A stretch of DNA of 64,000 nucleotides from Trichostrongylus colubriformis (Eukaryota > Nematoda > Chromadorea > Rhabditida > Trichostrongylidae): the NCBI GenBank assembly GCA_963978905.1, contig OZ022258.1, positions 49,584,591 through 49,648,590 of the forward strand, written 5' to 3'. The notes below the pieces were generated by a model that saw nothing but the letters and a program-made list of their open reading frames with translations, did no database searches and was not told the DNA's origin. This document shows, piece after piece, positions 19,480 to 30,249 of the stretch. How positions within the stretch are numbered: the first letter of the stretch is position 1; each line of letters starts with the position of its first letter. The translations under genes were made by a program, and so were the position numbers.

Positions 19480-22280
19480 GCTAATCCCGCGTGGCTCAGC
19501 TAAGTATTCCATGCACCGAGATTATCGGGTTCGTCGGAGAGGTAAAAGCAATGAGTTGTACATCGACTGAGTTGTTCAATGCAGTGCTTTTATCCCTCAG
19601 ACTCATTGCCCCCAGATCCAATAGGATTCTATGCCTCGATTTCAACTAGGAACGAAATATGTGCGTGGGGCGATCAACAGGGGTTGAATGACTTGTATAC
19701 TTTGGCATTTCCTACTCACTCACTACTTTTTTGTTAGGCATTTATAAGAAAGTCAAAAAAAAGTTATTAATTAGACATATCATGCTGAATAAGGGAGGTA
19801 GTGATTCACTTTTCAACTCAGAAATTTGAAGCGAATGGCATTTTCTTTCGACGACGAACGTGCTCCCCATTATGGCTGATCGAATGTTTTAGTTTCAACG
19901 AATATTCATAATAACTTTATTTCCGACTGACGTTTTAGAGTCGTCGCCTTCTTCAGAGTATGTAAGAAAGTCTCTACAAAAATTATTCGTTCAAACGCTA
20001 TTTTATTTCACAGAAAGGAATTTTTCCCCTTGGCAGCTCCTGCAGTTCCATCGAGCAAAGTAGTTGTCATGTTAGTCTGCAGTGTCCAAATTTTGATTCT
20101 AACAAAAAACACCCGACTACTCCTTTGTAATAACTTTTGACGAAATGTGCCAACCGTACACCAAAAGACGAAGAAGTGAAAGATGTAGGAAAAATAATGA
20201 GAAGAGTGAAAAGAGGGAAAAACGGAAAAGAAACGAGCTTTGACCCGTTTCGCTTCTTCATCATACGAGTCAAGGATAATATCAATCCTGAATATCAGTC
20301 CATTTCCTTTTCTTATTCTTTCATTGGGCACTAACCTATTCACGGCTTGTTTTATCGCCATTCCCACCTCGCTGAAGAGCCTGGGGGGAGTGCGCGGGGG
20401 GGGGGGGGGGGTGAAGACAATGGTTCGCATGAGGGTGTGAGGTAAAACGAACCATCATTACAAAATACAAGCGTTTTGGAAACATTTTTCGAGCTTTTTT
20501 TGGAATTAAACTTTGGTAGTCTTACATTGTTTCATACACATTTAGATCAACATGGACAAGGCACATGGACAATGCTCAAGACTTATCAGGTAGTGTTCAG
20601 GTGTTAAACATTCTTAACAAATATGTTTTTCCAACTGAATAGTGCACATGACCTAATTTGTGATGGAACAAATTAATGATGCAGACGTTCAACTTGTTCC
20701 ACTATCTTTTTCCCACAAACAGTGAAATATGCGAAGCAAAACAAAATGGAACCGGGACAGATCTTCGAAGATGTGACGAGAGTGCAACACTGCAGGGGGT
20801 TTATTCGAGTTGTCGTGCTATGTACTGCCCATATGAATATCATCGGCTGTAGAATTCATTGGTATGCGAGAGTATAAAGACAAAGCTACAGTATTCACTG
20901 ATCGCTTTATGGGATATACGTCCCCTCCTCTTTTTTTCAGGACCCACAGAAATTTGAATACAGTGTGGTCCAAACAAACTTTAGGGGCCTCCCGAAACGC
21001 TAATCGATGCTTTATTCGACAGTGTAACTGTCAGCCGATTTCGAATCTGTGGGAGGGCTGGTAGGTCCGAAAAGGGCATAGTCCTAAGACCATCCGCATG
21101 AATCAGGGCTAACTGCTATTGTACCACTTCTTCCATCACGGGCTAGGTACATGTCTCAATTGAGTAACAATCCTGATTTCAAAAAAAAAATGTTTTCGAG
21201 AGAGGCTAAACGTCTTATATCCATTTGCGTTCTAAAGATGGACACTGGTGCAATGAGCAGAAGCGTCATTCATGCATGATCCGATCGGGTATTTATTTGT
21301 TACCAGTTGGCCTGGTGCACGCATCTCACATGGAAGCATGCTAACTGGGCTAGATCGATATCGATCGATCAGTATAATCGTTCAAACGGTTTGCAGAAAC
21401 AGGGATTTCACAAAAACGAAAAAAGGAAACAATCCCTCCTGTCAATCTCGTCCTTCCGCATCAGTCGATATCGATCGAGCTCATTTTGCATGATTCCATG
21501 ATGTGACGCGCCAGTAGTGTGTGCCAACCTGAATGATTTGTAAAATTCATGATCCCATCTTTGCTGCGACGCGAGAATATGAATTTCCCGCCATTCGCCT
21601 TCCAAGACTTCTTATCAGCCTTAATCAGTTGCTATCACTTCCGGTCCCTCACCATTGATGTTCCTTTACCATCCCTATACCAAACTAAAATTCGTAGTCC
21701 CAGCTTTCCTGCGATGCGAGATATGAATTTCCGGTTAAACACACAAGTACACACATCAGTAGACCCTCTTAGCCGACTATTTATAGTAGGAATTTGTAGC
21801 CAAAGAATGTTAATCAGTTGATGCGTAAAATAATGAGCATCGAAGTTCCCCTGCCCGTATATCCAGATCGAAGTCCGAAAAATCAAAGACCATATCCAGC
21901 ATTGTTCGGGTATCCGTTCCAAACTGGACCGCGGCTGTCCCTCGCTAATGTTCCAGTTCGCTAGTCCAATTAGCCTCATCGCCGTCCAACTTCTATGATG
22001 AGCCCCTTCGGATGGTTTTCACGGGACCTGCTGGAGAGTGTTGCCCCCAGCAGCAGGAAACGATGATGTGAAATGAAGGTGAAGTAGTTGAAAGGATGGC
22101 CTAGCTGCGGTTCCATCAATTCAGGAACTGAGAATCCTGTTCAATGTGGTCCTTTTTTCGCTCCATTTTACTTGCATGATCGCATCACTTGACTTTTACA
22201 GAATATTTATTTTATGGACAGGAAATGGCTATTTGATTGATATATGAATATTCTGAATATTTATATAAATATGAAAGTTT
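19480..22280. other. Noncoding stretch with minor features
   Basis: Holds a 16-base G run (20396-20411). Around 19905-19970 reversed sequence reads CTCTGAAGAAGGCGACGACT followed by AAAACGTC, a degenerate relative of the 8.4-kb motif. A strong CCTCCTCTTTTTTTCAG tract ends at 20940, followed by two competing short frames, one of them Cys-bearing to 21064, that cannot be assigned. An imperfect direct repeat near 21550-21740 repeats a GCGAGA(A)TATGAATTTCC block. No gene is called. Confidence 0.4.
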
Positions 22281-22283
22281 GAG

Positions 22284-22329
22284 GTGCGACAGACAGATGA
22301 CAGAAAGACAGGCAGACAAACAGACATGC

Positions 22330-22409
<80 letters not shown>

Positions 22410-22460
22410 GGACAGGCAGACAGACATACAGACATAACAGAAAAACAGACAGACAGCAAA
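22284..22460. repeat. CAGA/GACA tetranucleotide microsatellite 1
   Basis: About 20 near-perfect CAGA units (core 22327-22404) with degenerate edges. Apparent 'proteins' of Cys-Leu-Ser-Val or Asp-Arg-Gln-Thr on either strand are translations of this repeat. The left flank GGTGCGACAG is shared with the 48.8-kb array. Confidence 0.95.
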
Positions 22461-22469
22461 ACACACATT

Positions 22470-24026
22470 CGTGACAAGAGTTTTCGGTTAATCCTTTTGT
22501 AGATCCCCATATCGGCTACTGCAACCCTTGCGAATCTGGTGGTAGCTATAGATTTGAGGAAGTTTCATTGCGTGAGCAGATTAACCTCTGATACTGTACT
22601 CTGATACTTTGTTTAAACCCGGATATTTCGAAAAGAAATCTCACAAAAATCACTGAAATAGCCTTTCAATACTCGCCTTCTGCTGCTTTATAAGCGCTTT
22701 GATCGTCTGAAAATTCGAGCAACCCATTTTCATTTCTGCACTTCTAAAACCGGAGATAAACTGTTCTATTCAGTGCTTCACCTCCTCCCCTTGCAATGCT
22801 CACATTTGTAGTTGCTTCCAATCGACCAAAGTAGAACGCTAAGAGAAATCATCCAAAAAATGTCCTTTTCGCTGTACTTTGAAACTTCCTAAACAATTCA
22901 AACACCCTATGGGATTCTGACGAAAAGTTTATTTAGAAGCAGGTACTTTTTGTCTATCTAAGGCGTACAATATGTAAGTTGATTGGAGTTGACGCGCTTT
23001 GAAATTTCTATATAACTTGTGAGCGCACGAAGCCGCTCACAACTTTCTCTACAACCTAATAAATAGGAGCGAACTTGGTGTATCTACTCGCAACAGCTCC
23101 TCCCATGTCTGCTCTGTCCCGTCCACACATACAAACAATTTTAGACACTTTGAGAACAATTTAATTGAGCATTTTTGAGAACAATGTATCAAGACATCCA
23201 GCACTGATAAAGGAATGGATAGTGAGAAAAGATTAGATTTCCTTTGATAAGAAAATAGAAAAAATTTCGACTCTCATCGAGGACAGAGAAAAATGCGAAA
23301 TCTTACATGGATGAATTGATACAAAGCAGTCGATTGCATGTGACAACGGAAACGAACCGATAATCGATTCCCATGAGATCATCGATAAAATACTTAAATC
23401 AATACGTACATATCAATTACATCATCGTATACTATATATTCAAGCAGCTTTCTAGCAGCTCAACACTTATTTTTTATTTGGTAGGCCACCATAATATGTA
23501 AGTTATAGAAATATTGATCAGAATCATAAATCGTATTGATCGTCTATTGAATAAAATATATTTAGGGAAGCTCCGAAAACAACAAAGGGTTTTTCGGATC
23601 AAGATCCCACTTCATTAAACCACTGGTCCCACTTGGAGGTTTGCCAAAGGGTCATTGCGAACATGGTTATGGGAGGCTCCGCCCCTTCTGGGTGTGGTTC
23701 TCCCAGTAAGAGGTCAGAGCTGATCGAAATAGTAGATGCATAGGTTCAGTGACCGCGTTTACATAATAGATTAGTGAAAAGATTGGAATGAGCCTATAAC
23801 GTTAAAAGACCTGTACTATATTTAACGTGATCCCTAATTCCTAATTTAAATGGCTTCAGACAGTTTGAAAAATTGCGCGCATATGGAAGGGGCCCGTATA
23901 GATTATTCAAATCTTCGAAAATTCAACTAAACCCTAGCAGAGTGGAGAAGTTTACAAGATAAATAATGAAAAAATAGCAATAACTAAAGATGTGCCGAGA
24001 AGTTTGCTGCTATTATCACGTAAAGT
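22470..24026. other. Noncoding stretch
   Basis: AT-rich with no exon, transposon end or repeat family that I recognise. Confidence 0.45.
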
Positions 24027-24080
24027 ACATCGCCATGACATACCCACCAACTATGTTTGGTGAGTATGTCATGGCGATGT
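24027..24080. repeat. Short hairpin, 24-bp stem and 6-nt loop
   Basis: Bases 24027-24050 pair with 24057-24080 with a single mismatch. A third, direct copy of the core (TATGTCATGGCAATGTA) lies near 24140-24156. No surrounding transposon ends are seen. Confidence 0.85.
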
Positions 24081-24159
24081 CACTCATGGCTTGCAGTGCA
24101 TTCAAAACATGTATCAGACCATACACAGCGACCAATGCGTATGTCATGGCAATGTACCC

Positions 24160-25033
24160 AACCAGACGCTCAAATTCTATGCAGCAAAAGTGATTAGGAA
24201 TTCTAGTGATTTGTTGAGATCAAGCGAAAATTTTAATGATGTTTTGGCATCAAATGCAAAAGGCTCTATGTCTCGGCCCGTCGGAAGAACTTTCCATGCT
24301 TTCACTTGTGACCTACAGTTCTACCTATTTATTCTGTGAGCATAAACGCTGACGGGAAAAAGGCTGATCGGAGCAGAGTTTAGTATGAAGCCTGGCTGGT
24401 TGGATCTTAGAAAAATGGGTCATCTATTAAGGTTTGGACACTTGATAAAACTCGTCTCTAGCCATGATACTTTCTTCAGCTTTTTGGGAAGCGCGTGGCA
24501 CACTTTCTCATTCCCAATCGTTACGACTTTTAAACGGCCTGCTTGATCTGTGAATTGGATGACGCATAAGCCACGATTGACTTTCTATTAAGGTCCAGGT
24601 GTAATGGAAGGAAGGCTGACTGCTTTGTATAGAAGTAGACCGGGGGCTAGGTAAGCGAGCAGCGCCCCTGATAGGATAGCCGCTTCCTGCTATTTTATCA
24701 ACACCTGGTGAACACATATTATTATGATGCTTTCTTATAATTTTGACCTTTAAAATCTATGATGATAAGCCTTCGGATTGCCGGCACACCTTTGTGATTA
24801 AAGGAATAAGAACATGCGTAGACTTTGCGATTCAAATACAGCTCTGAAGGAGTAGGCTTAATAGAAAATCTGTGAAGATGACAGTATACTTCGTGAAACG
24901 CTCAAAGCGAATCACGAAAATCGTTTAAACATTAAATCGCTATCAAGAACTTCAAAATAGCGTTGGCCACCATTCAACGGTATGTGAAATATGGAAATTA
25001 ATCACTAAAAATCGCAAAACGATTAATAGTTGG
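24160..25033. other. Region 3' of the globin gene
   Basis: No exon is recognised. The first ~300 bases downstream of the globin stop on the minus strand lack a canonical AATAAA, so its polyadenylation site is undetermined. Confidence 0.4.
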
Positions 25034-28000
25034 CTAGCCGTTGAAGCCCTCAACGAGGTATTTGAGGCAGAATTGAAAGAACTTTCGGAAAAGTCCCTCA
25101 GCCTTATCGTTGAATCGATCCTGTAGCACTTCCTTTATCATATACATGAACGGCTCTTCCAAGGCTTGAAAGGCGGTGCCCTGCATCGAAGACACCTGAA
25201 ACGGGAACTATTTGAAAATGGATGAAGTACTAAGGTACTCCATATACTAAACTTTTCTAAACTTTAAGATGAAATAAAACAATCTGTCAAGTACTTGTAA
25301 TCTATTATTTTGCCTATTCATTATGCAAGCTTAATGCGCAGTAGTAATACAAGAGTTAGAAGCAGTAATGCTTGATAATAGTAATAAAAAACAATAGAGC
25401 GGAAGTGGTGTAATTACAAGTGGCGCGCTCCCATGCATGTCGCAGGATCATATCTCGCCCAGGTCAGCTAAGCTTTCCATCCCCTCTGGGGTAGCTGCAT
25501 TAGTCCCAGACTCGTTTGAGAGATAAAAGCTCTGACAAATACATTTGCTGGGCTAAAGGAGGCATTGTATAAGCCACATCGCACTGGCTAGCCATCACGA
25601 TTCTGACTGGAACTAAAATACGCGGCGCATCAAAAAGAATGGATTGCTCAACGCAAAAATTTTAGTAGTTTCTTATGAATAGTAAAATAACAATATAGCA
25701 CTAAAATTTTTAAAATGGATCATATTAACTGCCTTAAAATACGAACCTTAGTTCGATGCATCTTTCCGATAGATTTCAGTCGATCACATGCCGTCTGTAC
25801 ATCAGCTGGCTTTTCTTCGATTGCTGATATCACCTGATCAAACACCTAAAAATGATGTTAAAATCGTAAAAATCGCAAAAATCCCATAGAGACTACTATG
25901 TGGTCTTAATTTCTACATTATACCTCAGGAGAGGAGGTGGTAAGGCAAAGTTATTAGTTCAGGAAGTCAGGCTAATGTGGACATTCAACCAACAATCCAC
26001 CGTTCACCTTTAAATAAGCGGCGGCAGTAGTTTCAAAACCCGTATCGCTACAATTCATGTCCACTGTGGCAGGATCGATATTTTTGAGCTTCGGGTATAA
26101 ACTGTGATGACTGGGATTCTGATTCAAATACCTGAAATGCCAAAATTAGCACTTTTCACGAAAACATAGGTGAAATAAGAAAATTCGATAAACAATCACA
26201 TTTATGGACATGGAAATTGAATTGTTTATGGAAATGGTTAAAAAATGAAAAATTGGAACTTCATTTGAAACAGTAATAACGAAAAATGTATAAAGTAATG
26301 TATAACTAATAAGGAGGTTCCTGCACGAATAAATAGACGCGTTTGATCGATATTTTTATTTTCATATGAATGACTCGTTGAAAAACACGACATGCTGACT
26401 AACCTGCTGAAAAGCATCTGCCCTGAGTCTTGCCTCTTTCTATCAACTGCTTTCCAATAGTTTTTCAAAGTGAAAAAATCCCTGCAAAACGTGTTTCGAG
26501 AAAAGTAAACCAAGTAATTCGAGAATAAGAAAGAAATAAAGTTTCCGGTGTAAATCAACTCCTTTTGTGGGATGCGCCACGCATTGTAATTTCAGAAACG
26601 TGCTGGCCGGCAAACGCGATTTGACCTATGCAATGACGTGCAAGGCCAGTTGATGCCCAAAATGCTTCAGTGCTTTTGTCTTACCAAACGAGTCTAGTGT
26701 GGATGCTCCTACCCCGGATGGATGAAAGACTTTGTTGGTTTGTGTGGGCATTGATCCAGGATTTGACTGCCGCACAATGCTAGTAGGTGGGCGCCATCTC
26801 CGCCCAAAATCAATTTCGAAAAATTAACTGCAGTGGTGAAGTAATGAATAGAGATAGTGATGGGAAAAACGATGAAAATAAAAAACGGAAATATTTGGAG
26901 GCGATATAGGACTTCGCGACTTTGCGATTTTGCGAAGTCGCCACTTTAAAGGAATCGTCCACGGAAAATGCGTTTTTGTGTTACCCATACGTTTATGTTG
27001 TATTTGCCTAATGTGGGCCTCATGCAAAATTTCACGCGAAAAAGTGCGAATCTGGCTGAGATACAGCACCACAAAGTGCGGTCCCAGTGGGCGGGGCCTA
27101 AGGGTAAAAGCCTCGTCCCGTGGTCCGCCGCCGTTGGGAACGGAGAGTGAGACTGTTTACGAAACTTTCTGCTCCTACAATGCGTTTCCGACCACGGCGG
27201 ACGACGGAACGAGGATTTTCTCTTAGGCCCCGCCCACTGGGACCGCACTTTATGGTGCTGTATCTCAGCCAGATTCGCATTTTTTCGCGTGAAATTTTGC
27301 ATGAGGTCCACATTAGGCAAATGCAACATAAATACATGGGTAACACAAAAACTCATTTTCCGTGGACGATTCCTTTAAGAATAGACATAGTACTGCAAAA
27401 TCTCAACATCGCAGAATGGCTGCGTGCGTGTGGCACCGCAAAAATGCAAAACCTGACTTCTTTGGGTTTTCGCGTCATATTGGTTTTTCCCTCTCAAGAT
27501 GTCGGTAACCTTTGCAAACGTATATTTTTCAGGCTAGTGGCTTTCAGATGTTCACATCGTGTCATTCGAATAAGAAAAGGAAAGCCCTACTGAGCCCATG
27601 TGAATTGAGGAGGTATTAAAAATATCAAAAATATCAGGAGGTATTAAAATCATAAATGGAACAGAAGCTTGCTGCGGTTTCCTATTGTTGTAGTATACAC
27701 TTTGATGTCGTTCACGGAAATTTAATTTCTTCTGTTGCCCAGAAATTTATAATAAATTTATTCAGAAAGAGCAGCATGCATCGCACAAAAATCCAATTTA
27801 GGTGGAGCTTCCCAAAAGGCGGACAACGGGGTGTGGCATGTGAGTGGTTTTGGGAACTATAGAGCGGCGAAGCAAAGAGGGGACAGCCTTGTGGTCAGGG
27901 ATGCAGAGTGAGAAGCAAATCATTACTGTGCGCGAAAACTGGGAAGGCTGTTCAAATGTTTTGTCGCGAAATGCGGCGGGAATTCAAACGATTTGCCCTT

Positions 28001-30243
28001 CCTCTAGTTTTTCGCCTGCTCTAGAATAAAGAGACCTTCTCGTGCTTCTGTTCATGTACTGTATCTAACGGAGTGACTTCTAGAGGAACTAGAACCATGG
28101 AATTTTTATGAGCGATTCCTTCAAAATGAAAACATCGCTGTTTTGTTTGCAATTGTTCTAGCTGATTCTCCATGTACATCTAGTGCTTATAAATATGGGT
28201 AGCTCATGGAAACAAGCATTTTATAAATATTCATGGAAACTTTTTCATGGAAACTTTTTCATAATTGAATAAATGATTAGCAGAATGAATATGCTCCAAA
28301 TTGACCAACTTAGAATAGGTCGCGGGCGATTTCTCCAGCATTGAGGGGAAAAACGTTTTGAAGGATTGGGACATGGATGCGTTTATCACGTTTAAAGACA
28401 GTGTTTGGGATAATGTGGGTGACAAGTAATCCCAAAAGGAGGTATTGACTGAAACATTACGGGTCTGGACGGGTCTGAAAGGCCTATGTATGGCGAAATC
28501 TCCCGCAAAAGGGGCCCCCTTGAGCTGTGGCGGAGGCGGCCTCATCAGGGCAAGCCGCCTTTATTCAGGGCAGCCCGCCTCCTAACGACGAGCTCCCCCC
28601 CCCCCCTGATTGGCTGGTTGGGAGGAGTCAAGGCGAGCGGCACGGCTGGAGCGATCGGGGCGCGATTTTGATTTCTAATCAGCTGATTGTCCTTTTAAGT
28701 GGTTTTGATTTTTGCTGTTCACCCGTAGGATTTGCCAGTTTTTCTTTTCTGTGCTTCTTTTCTTTTTCATTCATTCTCACTTGATGTCTTCGCTCGTCTG
28801 TAGTGAACGATGAGATGCCTTCTAAGTTTTTGTGGTGTTTCCTCGCTGTTTTTCCGCATTGATTACTTGGCTAGATGGCACTGGCAGAGTCGTCCGGCCT
28901 ACCTGCCTTTTGACGGAATGATCGTGCACGTAGGGAATCGGTGATGGAAAGGAGTTCTGTTTTTCGGGTTTCTGGTAATTTACTTCCATTTTTCTTCACC
29001 ATCATATTGCTCAGTACCTCGGCATTCATATTCACTACTTCTTTTACCTTTTGTCCGAATTTCCCCTAATGCTGCCTCTAAGTTCCGAAACATACGGAAC
29101 CTTCTCCGATTTCTTTGCTATAAAGACAGCATTAGAGATAAGTGAATACTGGAAAATCTCTAAAAGAAGTCACTCACATGGGAACTATGGGCCTAAGTAG
29201 CTTAGTTATGGCGAAATCCCTGTGATCCCTGTCAAAAAGCGCGCCACAGAGCTGTAGTGACGGTGTAACGGCTTCACCGGCCAAGGATATGTGGCAGGAT
29301 CGAAAGTATTGCGGTGCGCTTCCGTAGCTTTAGGTCGACTCCAGAAAATAGATGCTGTCGTATTTCCGAACATCCTTTCGTGTTTACGGAATCCAGTTTC
29401 GGAAAACTCGTCCGGACTACCCATCTCTTGACAGAAAGGTCGTGCCCTTAAAGAATCAGCGGCGGGAAGCAGTCGTATTTCTTGGGTCTTTGGCCATTTC
29501 CTTCAGTTTTTTCTTCACTATCGTATTACTAAGCACCTCGACTTTCATGCTCACAACATTTTTCACTGTTTGTCCGAATTTCTCCTATCGCTGCCTTTAA
29601 ATTGAATCAAATTTTCGCTCTGTCATCCCCAGCGCACTTCTGGATCCTGGTAATCATAGTATTAGCTGCTGCTCTGGGAACGTGACCTCTGCGCTCGTGT
29701 AAACTCTTCTAATGATAATATTCGCACGCGGCTTACTTACGACTATAGTTGACTGAGTCAAAGCAGCTTAATGAGCGACAAAATAAGCGTGTGACCAAGT
29801 GGATAAGATCAAGCCTGCAGCGTAGCTAAAGGCCACCATGAAAGACTAGCTCTAGGTAGCACATTAGCTGGAGGTAGGAGTGTCAAAGCGCATTTCTTAT
29901 ATGGCATCTTTCCCACGTCAAGGTAGCCCTCCATTTTTACATGGTCAGTCAGCGATGTAAGTCTTTTAGAAAAAGAATCAACAATCAACTCCGTCTTTGA
30001 CTTCAGTAGGCCTTTATTAGCCAATTCATGGGCATGCTAACACGCAACCACTTCTACGATATCAATGAAAGGGAGAATGCGTGGCACATCCACAAGAAAA
30101 TACCACTTGGGCCTCGGAGATCACACTAGAACTGACCTGTAATTCTCCAAGCCTACACGTTTGTCGAGTTGTTTAACCGGTTCCGGTTCAGGCAATGGTG
30201 CTCCTTTGTCCTTGCTCTTTTTCAATTTCTTAAAAACGGCCAT
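25034..30243 (-). CDS. Nematode globin, five exons, 189 residues
   Basis: Exons (minus strand): 30137-30243, 26404-26481, 26008-26131, 25747-25845, 25034-25195. All four junctions join in phase (2, 2, 0, 0) with GT/AG ends, totalling 570 nt. The ATG follows a TTTTTTTAG acceptor by 4 nt, so trans-splicing is likely. Residues 1-36 form a Lys/Pro/Glu-rich extension with no hydrophobic leader, suggesting a cytosolic protein. The globin fold follows: Trp45 in LKNYWKAV (A12), Pro68 (C2), and His133 in IGKMHRTK as proximal F8. By eye alignment the CD1 Phe is Tyr74 and distal E7 appears to be Thr97, not His or Gln, so ligand binding may be atypical. The C-terminal G-H helices (EEPFMYMIKEVLQDRF, KFFQFCLKYLVEGFNG) are typical of worm globins. 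The role is presumably haem-based O2 or redox chemistry; I do not assign an orthologue. Intron 1 (3655 nt) is packed with repeats. Confidence 0.9.
25405..25670 (+). mobile_element. tRNA-derived SINE-like repeat in globin intron 4
   Basis: Family words GTGTAATTACAAGTGGCGCG, TAGTCCCAGACTCGTTTGAG, AATACGCGGCGCATC and GATTGCTCAACGCAAAAA are present in order. The B box is degenerate. It sits between globin exons 5 and 4, antisense to the gene. Confidence 0.7.
26568..26800 (-). mobile_element. tRNA-derived SINE-like repeat (reverse) in globin intron 1
   Basis: Read on the minus strand it contains the family words TCTTTCATCCATCCGGGGTA, ACTCGTTTGGTAAGAC and AATGCGTGGCGCATC, with a TGGATCAATGCCC B-box relative. 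It is the only clearly reverse-oriented copy and so lies sense to the globin gene. Confidence 0.65.
26946..27378. mobile_element. TTAA-flanked foldback MITE in globin intron 1
   Basis: TTAA at both ends (26946-26949, 27375-27378) encloses AGGAATCGTCCACGGAAAAT and its inverse. The inverted homology extends ~150-170 bp into each arm (shared GTGGGCGGGGCCTAAG / CTTAGGCCCCGCCCAC) around a short centre. The TTAA duplication is the hallmark of piggyBac-type integration, but no transposase is present. A loose relative (AAAGGAATCGTCCACAGAG) lies near 13135. Frames on both strands mirror each other and are not genes. Confidence 0.85.
27532..27618 (+). other. Splice-acceptor-like site with short frame, antisense to globin
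   Basis: The tract GTATATTTTTCAG is followed by 28 in-frame codons to TAA (ASGFQMFTSCHSNKKRKALL...). It lies in globin intron 1 on the opposite strand. No partner exon was found, so this may be chance. Confidence 0.15.
28886..29076 (+). repeat. Dispersed repeat, copy 3, in globin intron 1
   Basis: Shares the TCGTCCGG start, the TTTTTCTTCACCATC middle and the GCTGCCTCTAAG end with copies at 5643 and 29406. It is preceded by a GC-rich section (28490-28665) with a TATGGCGAAATC word also present at 29206, so the real unit is probably ~600 bp and tandemly arranged here. Confidence 0.65.
29406..29600 (+). repeat. Dispersed repeat, copy 4, in globin intron 1
   Basis: Begins ACTCGTCCGGACTACCCATC and ends TCGCTGCCTTTAA. 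About 520 bp downstream of copy 3 in the same orientation. Confidence 0.7.
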
Positions 30244-30249
30244 CGTCCT

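Noticed and set aside
20396..20411. Regulatory G-quadruplex
   Set aside because: A single 16-base G run near no gene; more likely homopolymer slippage, or an assembly-prone site.
20941..21064. Third Cys-rich secreted-peptide exon (RCFIRQCNCQP)
   Set aside because: Strong acceptor, but a competing frame (DPQKFEYSVVQTNFRGLPKR) is equally open, and no signal exon is found upstream.
22327..22404. CRISPR-like regular array
   Set aside because: 4-bp period with no spacers; a microsatellite in a eukaryotic genome.
22212..22510. Cys-Leu-Ser-Val and Asp-Arg-Gln-Thr repeat proteins on both strands
   Set aside because: Pure reading of a CAGA microsatellite in several frames.
27120..27593. 157-codon plus frame and mirrored minus frame 26946-27356
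   Set aside because: Both fall in the arms of the TTAA foldback element and mirror each other.
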